Below are positions 26,826 to 34,764 of a stretch of DNA of 64,000 nucleotides, in pieces. The notes under the pieces were generated by a model, which ran no database searches, had not been told where the DNA came from, and worked only from the letters and a program-made list of their open reading frames with translations. Source of the stretch: Fictibacillus arsenicus. GTDB taxonomy: Bacteria > Bacillota > Bacilli > Bacillales > Fictibacillaceae. Both the position numbers and the translations under genes were made by a program. Numbering within the stretch: the first letter of the stretch is position 1; the number at the start of each line of letters is the position of its first letter. The stretch covers positions 496,001 to 560,000 of the forward strand of contig NZ_CP016761.1 in NCBI RefSeq assembly GCF_001642935.1, in the 5' to 3' direction.

Positions 26826-27767
26826 ATGAGTCCAAATACAAGTTCATTTGCCGTCCTAGCTATAGCAGTCATTTTGCTGCTCATGTTAATAGGATTTATA
26901 TACATTTGGATCTTTATCGCCAAAAAGTCGAATCTTCATAGAGCTTTAAATATGAGGAGAAAAAAGCAAAAGCAGAAAAGAAGCAGATCCAGCCGCTTTA
27001 TGGATCCATTGTTAAAAGCTGCAAAATATGCCAGACCAACAGCCGGAAAATATACATTTTTTACGAATAAATCCCAGGAAGAACGTTTACTGGTAATAGC
27101 TGGAAGTCCTTTTGGCCTCACGCATGACCTGTTTCACAGCCTTCGTTTTGTACTCGGCCTAGGACTCCTTATGTATTCAGTCATCTATGTTTTATTGGGG
27201 TTGCCGTTTGGTTTAATTGGTATGCTTTTCCTTCCAATGTTAGGTTATTTCGGTCCATTAGTTTGGCTGAACTTAAAAGCGAAGGAAAGACAAGAACTGA
27301 TCAGTGCAGCGATGCCGGATTTTCTTGATACAGTCAGTGTTACGCTGTCTGCCGGTGTTGGTATTGATCAAGCGCTTCACCAGGTGACCAAACAATTCGA
27401 TGGTCCGCTTATTGAAGAAATCGAGCAGTTTAATCGGGAAGTAGATTTAGGTGTTCCTCGCAAGACAGCTTATATGAATCTATTAGCAAGGAATAAATCG
27501 AAAGAGCTGGAAATGCTGGTCAATTCCTTGATCCAAGGTCAAACGCTTGGTGTTCCCGTTTCAACTACATTTAGATTGCAGGCTGAAGACTTGCGTGCAA
27601 TGAGAGGATTTAAGGCGAAAGAAAAAGCAGCAAAAGCGAGTCCTCAAATCACACTGATCACTACATTTTTTGTTGCACCAGCTGTTTTCGTCTTAATTAT
27701 AGGTTTACTGTTTTTAAATGTCGTGTATAACCCTGGCGCATTCGGACTGGATATCTTGTTCGATTAG
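26826..27767 (+). CDS. tadC: Tad pilus inner-membrane platform protein TadC
   Basis: A 313-residue T2SSF-domain protein paralogous to TadB: a helix at about 10-30, a basic loop (RRKKQKQKRSRSSR), a helical pair at about 100-150, the domain with SVTLSAGVGIDQALHQVTKQ, and a C-terminal helix. It begins 3 bp after tadB with no separate promoter visible. Confidence 0.88.
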   Translation: MSPNTSSFAVLAIAVILLLMLIGFIYIWIFIAKKSNLHRALNMRRKKQKQKRSRSSRFMDPLLKAAKYARPTAGKYTFFTNKSQEERLLVIAGSPFGLTHDLFHSLRFVLGLGLLMYSVIYVLLGLPFGLIGMLFLPMLGYFGPLVWLNLKAKERQELISAAMPDFLDTVSVTLSAGVGIDQALHQVTKQFDGPLIEEIEQFNREVDLGVPRKTAYMNLLARNKSKELEMLVNSLIQGQTLGVPVSTTFRLQAEDLRAMRGFKAKEKAAKASPQITLITTFFVAPAVFVLIIGLLFLNVVYNPGAFGLDILFD

Positions 27768-27811
27768 CCAGATGTAAAAAAACTAATTAAATTAAAAGGG
27801 AGAGGATTTTA

Positions 27812-28030
27812 ATGATGAACAAATTATATGCTAAGGCACAAAACAAGATGGAAACTTACAAAGGCTATGTAAATAACGAAGAAGGTGCTCAAGCACTTGA
27901 ATGGATTGCTTTAGGAACAGTAGTAATCGCAGTTATGGCAGCTATTGCTACAGGTGTTTCTGGAAACGCTAGCGGTTTAGGGCAAGCTATTATTGGTAAG
28001 CTTTCACAATTAATCAGTAGCATCAACTAA
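27812..28030 (+). CDS. flp: Flp-type major pilin
   Basis: The 72-residue prepilin has a leader ending at G25 and a mature start AQALEWIALGTVVIAVMAAI, with glutamate at +5 (E30) as type IV prepilin peptidases require. The mature protein is about 47 residues, typical of Flp pilins. GGGAGAGG precedes two adjacent ATGs (27812, 27815). It lies in a 44-bp gap after tadC, where pilins often have their own mRNA end or promoter, but I see none. Confidence 0.93.
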   Translation: MMNKLYAKAQNKMETYKGYVNNEEGAQALEWIALGTVVIAVMAAIATGVSGNASGLGQAIIGKLSQLISSIN

Positions 28031-28034
28031 TTCT

Positions 28035-28433
28035 ATGAAACGATTAAACATTAGAAAATATCTTAAAAATCAAAAGGGTTCACAGCTCATTGAGTTTGTG
28101 GCTGTGTTCCCTATGGTTATTTTCGCCATGCTTTTTATATGGCAAATGGCCTTAGTAGCTTATACAGTTGTCGTTTCAGAAGCAGCAGCAAGAGATGGAG
28201 CACGTGTCGCTTCCGTTAAGGGTGACTATCAAGCGACTGTTCAAAAGTCAGCCTCTGGATTAGATGTACAAGCATCACATGGTTATGGCAGCAGTTCATA
28301 TGGAGAAGAAGTAACGGTAACGGTTACCTCTAAAGTTCCAACTGTATCTATTCCTTTTGTAGGTAGAATCGATTATTCACTCGATGCGGATGCAACCATG
28401 CCGATGGAGGAGGATGAAGCGGATGAAGATTAA
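28035..28433 (+). CDS. TadE-like minor pseudopilin
   Basis: This 132-residue protein has a short basic leader, cleavage site after G15 and mature start SQLIEFVAVFPMVIFAML with E at +5 (E20), followed by the VSEAAARDGARVASV stretch characteristic of TadE. The C-terminal part is extracellular and acidic at its end. It would be a minor pilus component that primes assembly. It starts 4 bp after the pilin stop. Confidence 0.88.
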   Translation: MKRLNIRKYLKNQKGSQLIEFVAVFPMVIFAMLFIWQMALVAYTVVVSEAAARDGARVASVKGDYQATVQKSASGLDVQASHGYGSSSYGEEVTVTVTSKVPTVSIPFVGRIDYSLDADATMPMEEDEADED

Positions 28434-29115
28434 GCATGTTGATAATGAAAAAGGAAGCACCCTTTTAGTTGTCATGGGGTTATTAATGGCCTCGATCTTC
28501 ATTAGCTTCATCTTTTTTGATTTCTTTACAACGTTTGCTACCAAACGTGTAAGTCAAACAAGTGCTGATGCAGCAGCTCTTGCAGCCTCTAATGAAGCAA
28601 AGGAAGTTTATAACAAAGAACTTACGAAAGAATTGAAAGACCGAATGGACGAATTAAAGAAAGATGCAGAAAAAGAGAAAGAAAAAGAAGGCGAAGGGGA
28701 AGAACCTCCAGCTGAAGATGATGGTTTATTAGATGGGATCTTTGATGGAGTTGGAAAAGAAATGCCTGCTGACTTGGAGGCATGGCTTGAGGATCCGACT
28801 GTAGATGTGGATTTAAACGATGCATTAAAGTATTTGTTTGAAGAAGAAGAAGTGAATCAAATTGCATGCGGCGCTATTAACGCCAACCGTTCACGAATTG
28901 AAGAAGCTGCTAGACATTATGCAACAAAAAATAAAAGTGATGACGTTGAAGTGGAATTCTTTTATAACAATGCATTTCAAATCTATGTAGAAGTAAAAAA
29001 AGGAGCGGAATTTGTAACTGTTGATGAAGAAGCGTTAGGAGAGAACAATCAAGTAAAAGCTAACGCTTCGTCAGTTATTCAATCTCCAAAAGGGATAAAC
29101 ATCATTTGTAATTAA
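28423..29115 (+). CDS. TadG/TadE-like pilus protein without the +5 glutamate
   Basis: The protein is about 230 residues: basic leader, G11 then STLLVVMGLLMASIFISF, transmembrane helix, SQTSADAAALAASNEA, then a highly charged Lys/Glu segment (about 60-95) and a C-terminal globular part with one CGAINAN cysteine. The +5 position is V, not E, so processing by prepilin peptidase is doubtful. ATG 28423 is 10 bp after GGAGGAGG and is preferred over upstream in-frame ATGs at 28384 and 28414; it overlaps TadE by 11 bp. Confidence 0.78.
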   Translation: MKIKHVDNEKGSTLLVVMGLLMASIFISFIFFDFFTTFATKRVSQTSADAAALAASNEAKEVYNKELTKELKDRMDELKKDAEKEKEKEGEGEEPPAEDDGLLDGIFDGVGKEMPADLEAWLEDPTVDVDLNDALKYLFEEEEVNQIACGAINANRSRIEEAARHYATKNKSDDVEVEFFYNNAFQIYVEVKKGAEFVTVDEEALGENNQVKANASSVIQSPKGINIICN

Positions 29116-29140
29116 TTTCTTTGCAGAGGGAGAGGACGGA

Positions 29141-30391
29141 ATGAATATAAAATATCCTGCCTCTTTTGTAATGTTATTCATGCTTTTTGTTAGCCTGCTT
29201 ATAGGTCCAAGTTTTAGCGCAGCAGCCAGTACGGATACATTGCAATTTGAGGATCAGAGGTTGTCGCCAACTGAACAGGAAAATGGAGGATCTTCACCAG
29301 GTGGAGGAAGCGGAAGTACAGTTGATCCTGGTTCAGTTGAGAGTGGCCAAAAAGATAACCCAATAGGGGATATTTTTAATAGGGTAGGAGACTTTTTTGA
29401 TGACGCTGGAGAAGCTGTTGTTGATGCCTGGGACTATACCACCGACAAAGTTTCGGACGGCTGGGACTATACTGTTGATAAGGTAAGTGATGGTTGGGAC
29501 TATACAACGGAAAAAGTTTCTGATGGTTGGGATTATACAACTGGTTTGGCTACCGATGCATGGAACGGTGTGGAAAACTGGTGGAATGATCTGCCTCCAT
29601 GGGTACAGGATTCTATAAAAACTGCCGGCGGAATTGCTGCCGCAGGAGCGGTGATTGCCGGATTAATTGCAGCGGGTGTGATTGCAGCACCAATCGGAGT
29701 TGTCGCTGGAGCAGGAGCTTTAATCGGTGGAGGAGTATATGCTCTTTTAACAGCAGGAACGGATAATTATAGTTTCCTAGGGTCGCTGCTGGCCACTGGA
29801 GCTGGTGCATTGTCGCTAGGGGCAGGGCAAGCGTTTTTAGGAACTGCTGTTTTGACAGGTGCAAGAAACTTATTCTCCATTGGTTTTGGTCAGCAGCTTG
29901 TAATTGAAACAGGTTATTCTTTCCTAACAGGAAAAGCGTTTAATTTAAGAGACGCATTAATAGAGTCAACTTCAACAGGAGTAACGGCTTTATTAACATT
30001 AGGGTTAGGTGCAAGAGTAGCTAATGCTTCTAAGCTTGGAAAATGGGGATGGACCGGATTTGGGGCACTTACAACCGGTATCTTTGGATCTGGAGTTGAA
30101 TACTTTACACAAGGGAGTACCAGTTGGGAAACATTCGGAATAAATGTGGTAGCAGGAGGTATTTTAACAAGATATGCTGCTCCATTAGTTCATAAGATTG
30201 GTGAAAAAATGAGTGCTACATTTGCGCATGCAGGTTTTGTTGATACTGTTACTATGGGTGTTGAAACAGTTGAAAAAGGTGTAAGTAAAGGTTTTACAGA
30301 TGGAACGAAATGGGCTTGGGAAAAGACTAAGTCAGGCTATAATAAAGCAAAAGACGCATTTATCAGTCTAAAGGGGAAATTAGGTTGGTAG
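29141..30391 (+). CDS. Second secreted trunk protein, candidate effector linked to the tad operon
   Basis: The 416-residue protein repeats the architecture of the TNT toxin: signal peptide (1-28, FSAAAS), Gly/Ser-rich linker, Trp-rich amphipathic repeats, WW motif (ENWWNDLPPW), and a Gly/Ala-rich hydrophobic trunk in which YALLTAGTDNYSFLGSLLAT aligns with YALYAATTDNFSFWGGLMWG of the first. Its C-terminal 90 residues (VDTVTMGVETVEKGVSKGFT, then WAWEKTKSGYNKAKDAF) match no toxin known to me and form a basic amphipathic helix. Three small membrane proteins follow. It may be a membrane-active effector or a structural partner. Role inferred. Confidence 0.7.
   Translation: MNIKYPASFVMLFMLFVSLLIGPSFSAAASTDTLQFEDQRLSPTEQENGGSSPGGGSGSTVDPGSVESGQKDNPIGDIFNRVGDFFDDAGEAVVDAWDYTTDKVSDGWDYTVDKVSDGWDYTTEKVSDGWDYTTGLATDAWNGVENWWNDLPPWVQDSIKTAGGIAAAGAVIAGLIAAGVIAAPIGVVAGAGALIGGGVYALLTAGTDNYSFLGSLLATGAGALSLGAGQAFLGTAVLTGARNLFSIGFGQQLVIETGYSFLTGKAFNLRDALIESTSTGVTALLTLGLGARVANASKLGKWGWTGFGALTTGIFGSGVEYFTQGSTSWETFGINVVAGGILTRYAAPLVHKIGEKMSATFAHAGFVDTVTMGVETVEKGVSKGFTDGTKWAWEKTKSGYNKAKDAFISLKGKLGW
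29423..29554 (+). repeat. Four 33-bp repeats encoding 11-residue WDYTT units
   Basis: Units DAWDYTTDKVS, DGWDYTVDKVS, DGWDYTTEKVS and DGWDYTTGLAT start at 29423, 29456, 29489 and 29522. A fifth, diverged unit DAWNGVENW follows. An 11-residue period fits an amphipathic helix of three turns. Confidence 0.9.
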
Positions 30392-30418
30392 GCAGTTTTA
30401 AAGGGGCAGGTGTTTAAT

Positions 30419-30703
30419 TTGAAAGAATACTCATCAATAAATATGAAACCTATTTTTATCATAATTGCTATTTTTATTTTTATCGGGTTTTTATTAGAAA
30501 ATAATAGTTTTCAAGCTTTTCTGGATGATAACAGCTTCTTAAGGTATATATTTGGTTTTGGTGCTTTCTTTGCATCAATTCTTATTTCATATTTCTTTAT
30601 TAAAGGAAAAACAGGACAGAAATTCTCATGGAAACTTTTGTTGATAGCGATCTTGTTTTCAGCCATTTTTATTGCTTTTGCACTTTTAAAAAAGTTTAGC
30701 TGA
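30419..30703 (+). CDS. Small three-helix membrane protein, paralogue 1 of 3
   Basis: About 94 residues with three hydrophobic segments and a cytoplasm-style loop KGKTGQKFS before the last helix, ending FALLKKFS. GTG 30410 and TTG 30419 are both possible; AGGTG spaced 6 bp before the TTG favours the latter. It shares loop and C-terminus with the next two genes. Tandem copies right behind a secreted trunk effector suggest immunity or membrane protection. Function not known. Confidence 0.7.
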   Translation: MKEYSSINMKPIFIIIAIFIFIGFLLENNSFQAFLDDNSFLRYIFGFGAFFASILISYFFIKGKTGQKFSWKLLLIAILFSAIFIAFALLKKFS

Positions 30704-30981
30704 TGAAGTCTGATCATTCATTAAAGGTTTTAATTCTGCTATGTATAGGAATAACCCTGCTTGGTGTTATTTTCTCAAATGAAGCAGTTGTTTCTTATTT
30801 TAATAACAATCCAATTCTTAATTATTTTTTAATAGGGGTTGTTTTATTAGCAGGTGTTTTTGGAGCAGTAATTTTTGTTATGGGTAGAACGGGGCAAAAG
30901 TTTTCTCTAAACATTTTTGTAATCGGGTTAGTGCTAGCCATGATTTTTATTGCTTTTGGTTTAATGAAGAAATTTATTTAA
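30703..30981 (+). CDS. Small three-helix membrane protein, paralogue 2 of 3
   Basis: A 92-residue protein with three predicted helices, loop MGRTGQKFSLN and end IAFGLMKKFI. Its ATG overlaps the stop of paralogue 1 (TGATG), so translation is coupled. Similarity to its neighbours is clear in the loop and last helix and weak in the first 40 residues, as expected if the N-terminal half has diversified. Confidence 0.75.
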   Translation: MKSDHSLKVLILLCIGITLLGVIFSNEAVVSYFNNNPILNYFLIGVVLLAGVFGAVIFVMGRTGQKFSLNIFVIGLVLAMIFIAFGLMKKFI

Positions 30982-30997
30982 GAATAAAGGTATTGAA

Positions 30998-31255
30998 ATG
31001 AGCGAGAATAAATCTTTGTTACTTATAACTGTTATGGCTATGGTTGGTATTATCTTAGTGGTTTTGAAATTACATAATTTTTTTGAAGGTACTCAATCTT
31101 TAGTTTTTGTAATAGGAATCATACTTAGTGTAATTCTATCAATTACCTTTGTTATGGGACGAACAGGTAAACCCTTTTCGATTAAGCTTCTTATAGTAGC
31201 TGTATTTGTTTCAGCAGTTTTTTTAGGGTTTGGCATATTAAAGAAGATTTTGTAG
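30998..31255 (+). CDS. Small three-helix membrane protein, paralogue 3 of 3
   Basis: An 85-residue protein with helices at about 7-23, 33-52 and 65-80, loop MGRTGKPFSIK and end LGFGILKKIL. It follows paralogue 2 by 16 bp behind AAAGGT. It is the shortest of the three and ends the run. Confidence 0.75.
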   Translation: MSENKSLLLITVMAMVGIILVVLKLHNFFEGTQSLVFVIGIILSVILSITFVMGRTGKPFSIKLLIVAVFVSAVFLGFGILKKIL

Positions 31256-31321
31256 TTTAGAGTGAAGATATTTATGATTTCATATCTTAGATTGATTAAT
31301 AACCATATAAGGAGATTGGAC

Positions 31322-32623
31322 ATGAAAACGTTGCTGAAAAGCAAGCTCGCTTTAAAAATATCTCTTCTATGCTTAATTGCTGTGCTTTCTGCTTGTTCTG
31401 ATTCTGAATCGGCTTCTACCAAAGAAAAAGAAGTGAAGAAGGCAGAAGTGGAAAAAGAAAAAATACCAGAAGCTGCAGATGATGTGGAAGATATGATCAA
31501 TGAAGGACCAGGCTTCGCACTTGAAAAAGAGGACGAAGAGATAAAGAAACAGCTAGAAAAATATCCTAATAAGTTAAAAGGTGAAGAAGCATATAATCTA
31601 GCTGTTTTTCTTGGGGCTGCTGAATACCAGAAAGTCTTTAAGCTTTATGATGATTACAATCCTGGTTTTAATGATGTTGAAGGTGCACCTGGCAGTGATG
31701 CTAAACCGAGAAATTTAGTACTCCTTCTAGATTCAAGCGGAAGCATGAATGGAAAAGTAGATGGCGGCGTTAAGATGGATTTGGCTAAACAGGCCATCTC
31801 TAATTTTGCTTCAAAAGCGAATAAAGAAGATCGTGTCATGCTAAGGGTATATGGACATAAAGGAACAAGCAAAGATAGCGATAAAAAGGTTTCCTGCGAG
31901 AGTCATGAAGTGGTTTATCCATTATCTGAATATGATCAAGCAGCATTCTCTGAATCTCTCAATACATTTAAGCCAGCAGGATGGACACCGATTGCTGGAT
32001 CTATTCAACAGGTTGAAAAAGATTTAGCTGGTCAGGCGAATCCTGAGACTGAGACGATCGTATACATAATCAGTGATGGTGTGGAAACATGTGATGGAGA
32101 TCCTGTGGAAGCGGCACGCGCGCTGCACAATTCTTCATTAAAAGCTCAAGTCAATATCATCGGTTTTGACGTTGATGACAAAGGACAACAGCAATTGAAA
32201 GCCACTGCAGAAGCAGGCGGCGGTGAGTACAAAACCGTTCGTAATGCGAGCGAGCTAAACAGCATCTTCAAAACATTAATGGAACAAGCATGGGAAGGTA
32301 TTAAAAAAGATCAGTGGGCAGCGAACTCTGGTACACAAGTAAACTATGCGTATGTAGACAAGCTAGAGGTGCTTAACGAACTGAAATTTAGAGTATCCGA
32401 TGTTGTTTCCACAGAGGCAATGGGTCTCAATAATATGATAGGTGCCATGGAACAAGAGAAAATGATTACTTTAGAAGAAGCAGAGAAAGCAAGAGCTAAA
32501 GTAAAAGAAAGAGAAGAAAAGATAAAAAAATATAACGAGGAAAAGTTTGAAGAACTGAAAAAGCAAACAGATGAAGAGAAAGATAGAGTCTTTAAACTGA
32601 TTAATGAAGCATCACAAAATTAG
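31322..32623 (+). CDS. VWA-domain lipoprotein
   Basis: This lipoprotein of about 433 residues has lipobox LSAC near residue 26, a Lys/Glu-rich spacer, and a von Willebrand A domain (about 130-320) with a MIDAS motif DSSGSMNG and later TPIAGS and SDGVETCDGD. The C-terminal 110 residues are a charged coiled coil. ATG 31322 behind AAGGAGA is chosen; the frame opens at 31262 without a site. VWA domains bind ligands through a metal ion, so a surface adhesion or pilus-anchoring role beside the tad genes is possible. Function inferred. Confidence 0.82.
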   Translation: MKTLLKSKLALKISLLCLIAVLSACSDSESASTKEKEVKKAEVEKEKIPEAADDVEDMINEGPGFALEKEDEEIKKQLEKYPNKLKGEEAYNLAVFLGAAEYQKVFKLYDDYNPGFNDVEGAPGSDAKPRNLVLLLDSSGSMNGKVDGGVKMDLAKQAISNFASKANKEDRVMLRVYGHKGTSKDSDKKVSCESHEVVYPLSEYDQAAFSESLNTFKPAGWTPIAGSIQQVEKDLAGQANPETETIVYIISDGVETCDGDPVEAARALHNSSLKAQVNIIGFDVDDKGQQQLKATAEAGGGEYKTVRNASELNSIFKTLMEQAWEGIKKDQWAANSGTQVNYAYVDKLEVLNELKFRVSDVVSTEAMGLNNMIGAMEQEKMITLEEAEKARAKVKEREEKIKKYNEEKFEELKKQTDEEKDRVFKLINEASQN

Positions 32624-32633
32624 AACGTACAAC

Positions 32634-32663
32634 TAGAGATGGCCACCCCATCTCTTTCTTTTT
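32634..32663 (+). terminator. Rho-independent terminator after the VWA lipoprotein
   Basis: AGAGATGG and CCATCTCT form the stem with a five-nt loop, followed by a T-rich tract. Confidence 0.75.
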
Positions 32664-32689
32664 GAATACGTTTAGAGGAGATTAACAAA

Positions 32690-34360
32690 ATGAAAACTAA
32701 ACTTATGAGTATGGTTCTTTCACTTTTTGTAGCTGCCCTGACCGCCTGCAGCGCAGATCAAGATGCTTCTAATCAACCCGAAAAAGAAAAAAAGGACAAA
32801 TACACCGCACTTGCTGAAGAAGCTAACAAAGATGAAAAGTTAGAGAAGCTTGAGTTGCTTCCTTATGCGGAAGAGGTTGAAGCTTCTTTATCAAGCCCGA
32901 AATATAAAGAGTTTACGACGAACTCTAGTGTTTTAGTCAAAGGAAAAGCAAAAAAGTATAGCGGATTTACGTCTGATTACGTGTGGATCAAGGTTAGAAG
33001 TGAAGAGGAAGGTCCTAATGGCCGTGAATTCAGCTATTATGCACCTATTAAAGACGGGAAGTTTGAGCAGAGAGTACAGCTCTTTAACGGTAAGGGAAAC
33101 TATTCTGTAAAAGTCAGTGTGCCTAGTGATAAAGCGGAAGATTATTTTTACGATATCGTAGAGTTTGCTGTGGAAAACGTGAATCCAGAAGTGAAGCGTG
33201 ACGTAGCACTCACAAAAAATGCTCTTAAACACGGATTGGTGTTAAAAAATTCAATAAATGGGTATATGGAAATAGATGGATTTTTTGAATTAGCGGGAGA
33301 AGTAGAAGATACCAGTGTAGAACAGCTTATGGTTGAACTTAAAAAAGAGAGTGAATCTACAAAAATCATGATTCCTGTAGAGAAGGGAAAGTTCAGCAAG
33401 AAAATCCCTCTTTATTATGGGGAAGGGGTTCATGAAGTCCAAATCATGACACCGAAAGAAGGAATGACGGACTTTTACTCTGAAGCGGCAAATCTGTATG
33501 TGAAAAATCTATCAAGTGAATCCTATGAACCTATTAAGTACTCTTCGGCTTACAAAGAAAAAGGCTTCAACCTTGAGACCCCTGAAGTTGGCGGTGAAAA
33601 AACAGATCTCACTTATACGATTAAAGGAAGTATTAAACCTAGCGGAAAAGATGCCAATAAAACAGATGTCGTATTTGTTCAAACCAAAAAGGATAATCAG
33701 AAAGCTATGTATGCCATCCCGGTAAAGAACAATGAGTTTGAAGGTGAGTTTTTCCTGCGTTTTGGCCCGGGTAAGTACGAAGTTTCTTTAATGGCGCCTG
33801 ATTTTACATTAACGAATGGATATGTTCAGCACTTTGTAGGAGTAGCGGGTTTTACAGTAGAGAACACAAATGCAAAAGACCAGCGGTTTACTTTGCCTTC
33901 AAGAGGGATTCAGTCAGATGCCCCTGTAATTAAAAAGTTGGCCGATCAGCTGACAAAGAATAAGAAAACGGAAAAAGAAAAGGCGCTTGCTGTATACGAA
34001 TATGTAGCGAAAAACGTGAGCTATGATGTGGAGAAACTGAACAATCGCACATTTGAATTTGATGATAGTGCATTGAAAACGTTGGATGAGAAAAAAGGCG
34101 TATGTCAGGATTTCGCTTATTTGGCTATTGCTTTGTTGCGTGCAAGTGGATTGGAAACACAGATGGTGACAGGATACGCTGGTCAAAACCATGCATGGGT
34201 AGAGACAAAAGTGGATGGACGCTGGCTGACGATGGATCCGACGTGGGGTTCAGGATACCTTCAGAACAACAAGTTCGTACCTAAATTCACGATGGAATAC
34301 TTCGATCCAAAACCATCAGAGTTTCAGAAGACACATACGAAGAAAGAAATAGAATTTTAA
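32690..34360 (+). CDS. Transglutaminase-like lipoprotein
   Basis: A 556-residue lipoprotein: lipobox LTAC (about residues 17-20), three repeated beta-sandwich modules of roughly 120 residues (each with an FTxSSVLVKGKAKKYSG- or GYMEIDGFFELAGE-like start), then a transglutaminase-like domain at about 420-545 with Cys in KKGVCQDFAYL, His in NHAWVET and Asp in MDPTWGSG. Such enzymes act as surface proteases or peptide crosslinkers. The order of modules suggests a stalk presenting the catalytic domain. Substrate unknown. Confidence 0.82.
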   Translation: MKTKLMSMVLSLFVAALTACSADQDASNQPEKEKKDKYTALAEEANKDEKLEKLELLPYAEEVEASLSSPKYKEFTTNSSVLVKGKAKKYSGFTSDYVWIKVRSEEEGPNGREFSYYAPIKDGKFEQRVQLFNGKGNYSVKVSVPSDKAEDYFYDIVEFAVENVNPEVKRDVALTKNALKHGLVLKNSINGYMEIDGFFELAGEVEDTSVEQLMVELKKESESTKIMIPVEKGKFSKKIPLYYGEGVHEVQIMTPKEGMTDFYSEAANLYVKNLSSESYEPIKYSSAYKEKGFNLETPEVGGEKTDLTYTIKGSIKPSGKDANKTDVVFVQTKKDNQKAMYAIPVKNNEFEGEFFLRFGPGKYEVSLMAPDFTLTNGYVQHFVGVAGFTVENTNAKDQRFTLPSRGIQSDAPVIKKLADQLTKNKKTEKEKALAVYEYVAKNVSYDVEKLNNRTFEFDDSALKTLDEKKGVCQDFAYLAIALLRASGLETQMVTGYAGQNHAWVETKVDGRWLTMDPTWGSGYLQNNKFVPKFTMEYFDPKPSEFQKTHTKKEIEF

Positions 34361-34377
34361 GTAATTGAGGTGCAGAT

Positions 34378-34581
34378 TTGTCTAAAAAAGAAAAGCGCTG
34401 GAGAAGAGTTTATTTACTCCTTTTTATCTTAATTTATGGAATGGTTGCCCCCTTAAGCTTAATCTTGTTCTTTGCAGGGGAAGAGTCATTTCCGTTCTTT
34501 ATCATTCCTGTTGTCATTGCGCTGCCTGTTATGAAGCAAAATCATATTCAAAAAATTAGAGAGAAAGAAATGAGTGTTTAA
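34378..34581 (+). CDS. Small two-helix membrane protein, possibly frameshifted
   Basis: A 67-residue protein from TTG 34378 behind GAGGTG, with a basic N-terminus (KKEKRWRRV) and two helices (about 12-30 and 37-52), ending IREKEMSV. The reading continues in another frame after the stop as a charged helical segment (next entry), so the original protein may have been about 120 residues. Not recognised as a family. Confidence 0.6.
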   Translation: MSKKEKRWRRVYLLLFILIYGMVAPLSLILFFAGEESFPFFIIPVVIALPVMKQNHIQKIREKEMSV

Positions 34582-34742
34582 CTAACACTTTAGAAAAGCT
34601 AGATGAACTTATCCAAGAACGGTATGAAAAACTTATACACTATGCCAAAGAGAAACATGAAGCGAAAAAAGCAGCTCTTAAGCCTGAAAGAGAACGTGTA
34701 ATAGGACTTATTCAAAAAGCGGCAGATGAAGCCAGAACCTAA
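34582..34742 (+). pseudogene. Frameshifted continuation of the small membrane protein
   Basis: In the -1 frame relative to 34378-34581 the sequence reads NTLEKLDELIQERYEKLIHY, then AKEKHEAKKAALKPERERVI and GLIQKAADEART before TAA 34740. It is a clean amphipathic coiled-coil-like helix with no start codon or ribosome site of its own. A one-base change near 34575-34582 would fuse it to the upstream gene. It might instead be a programmed frameshift, but no slippery heptamer is evident. Confidence 0.5.
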
Positions 34743-34764
34743 CAGTAAAGGAAGGTAATTTATT

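Noticed and set aside
34378-34742. Programmed ribosomal frameshift
   Set aside because: No slippery heptamer or downstream pseudoknot is visible at the junction, so a mutation or sequencing error is simpler.
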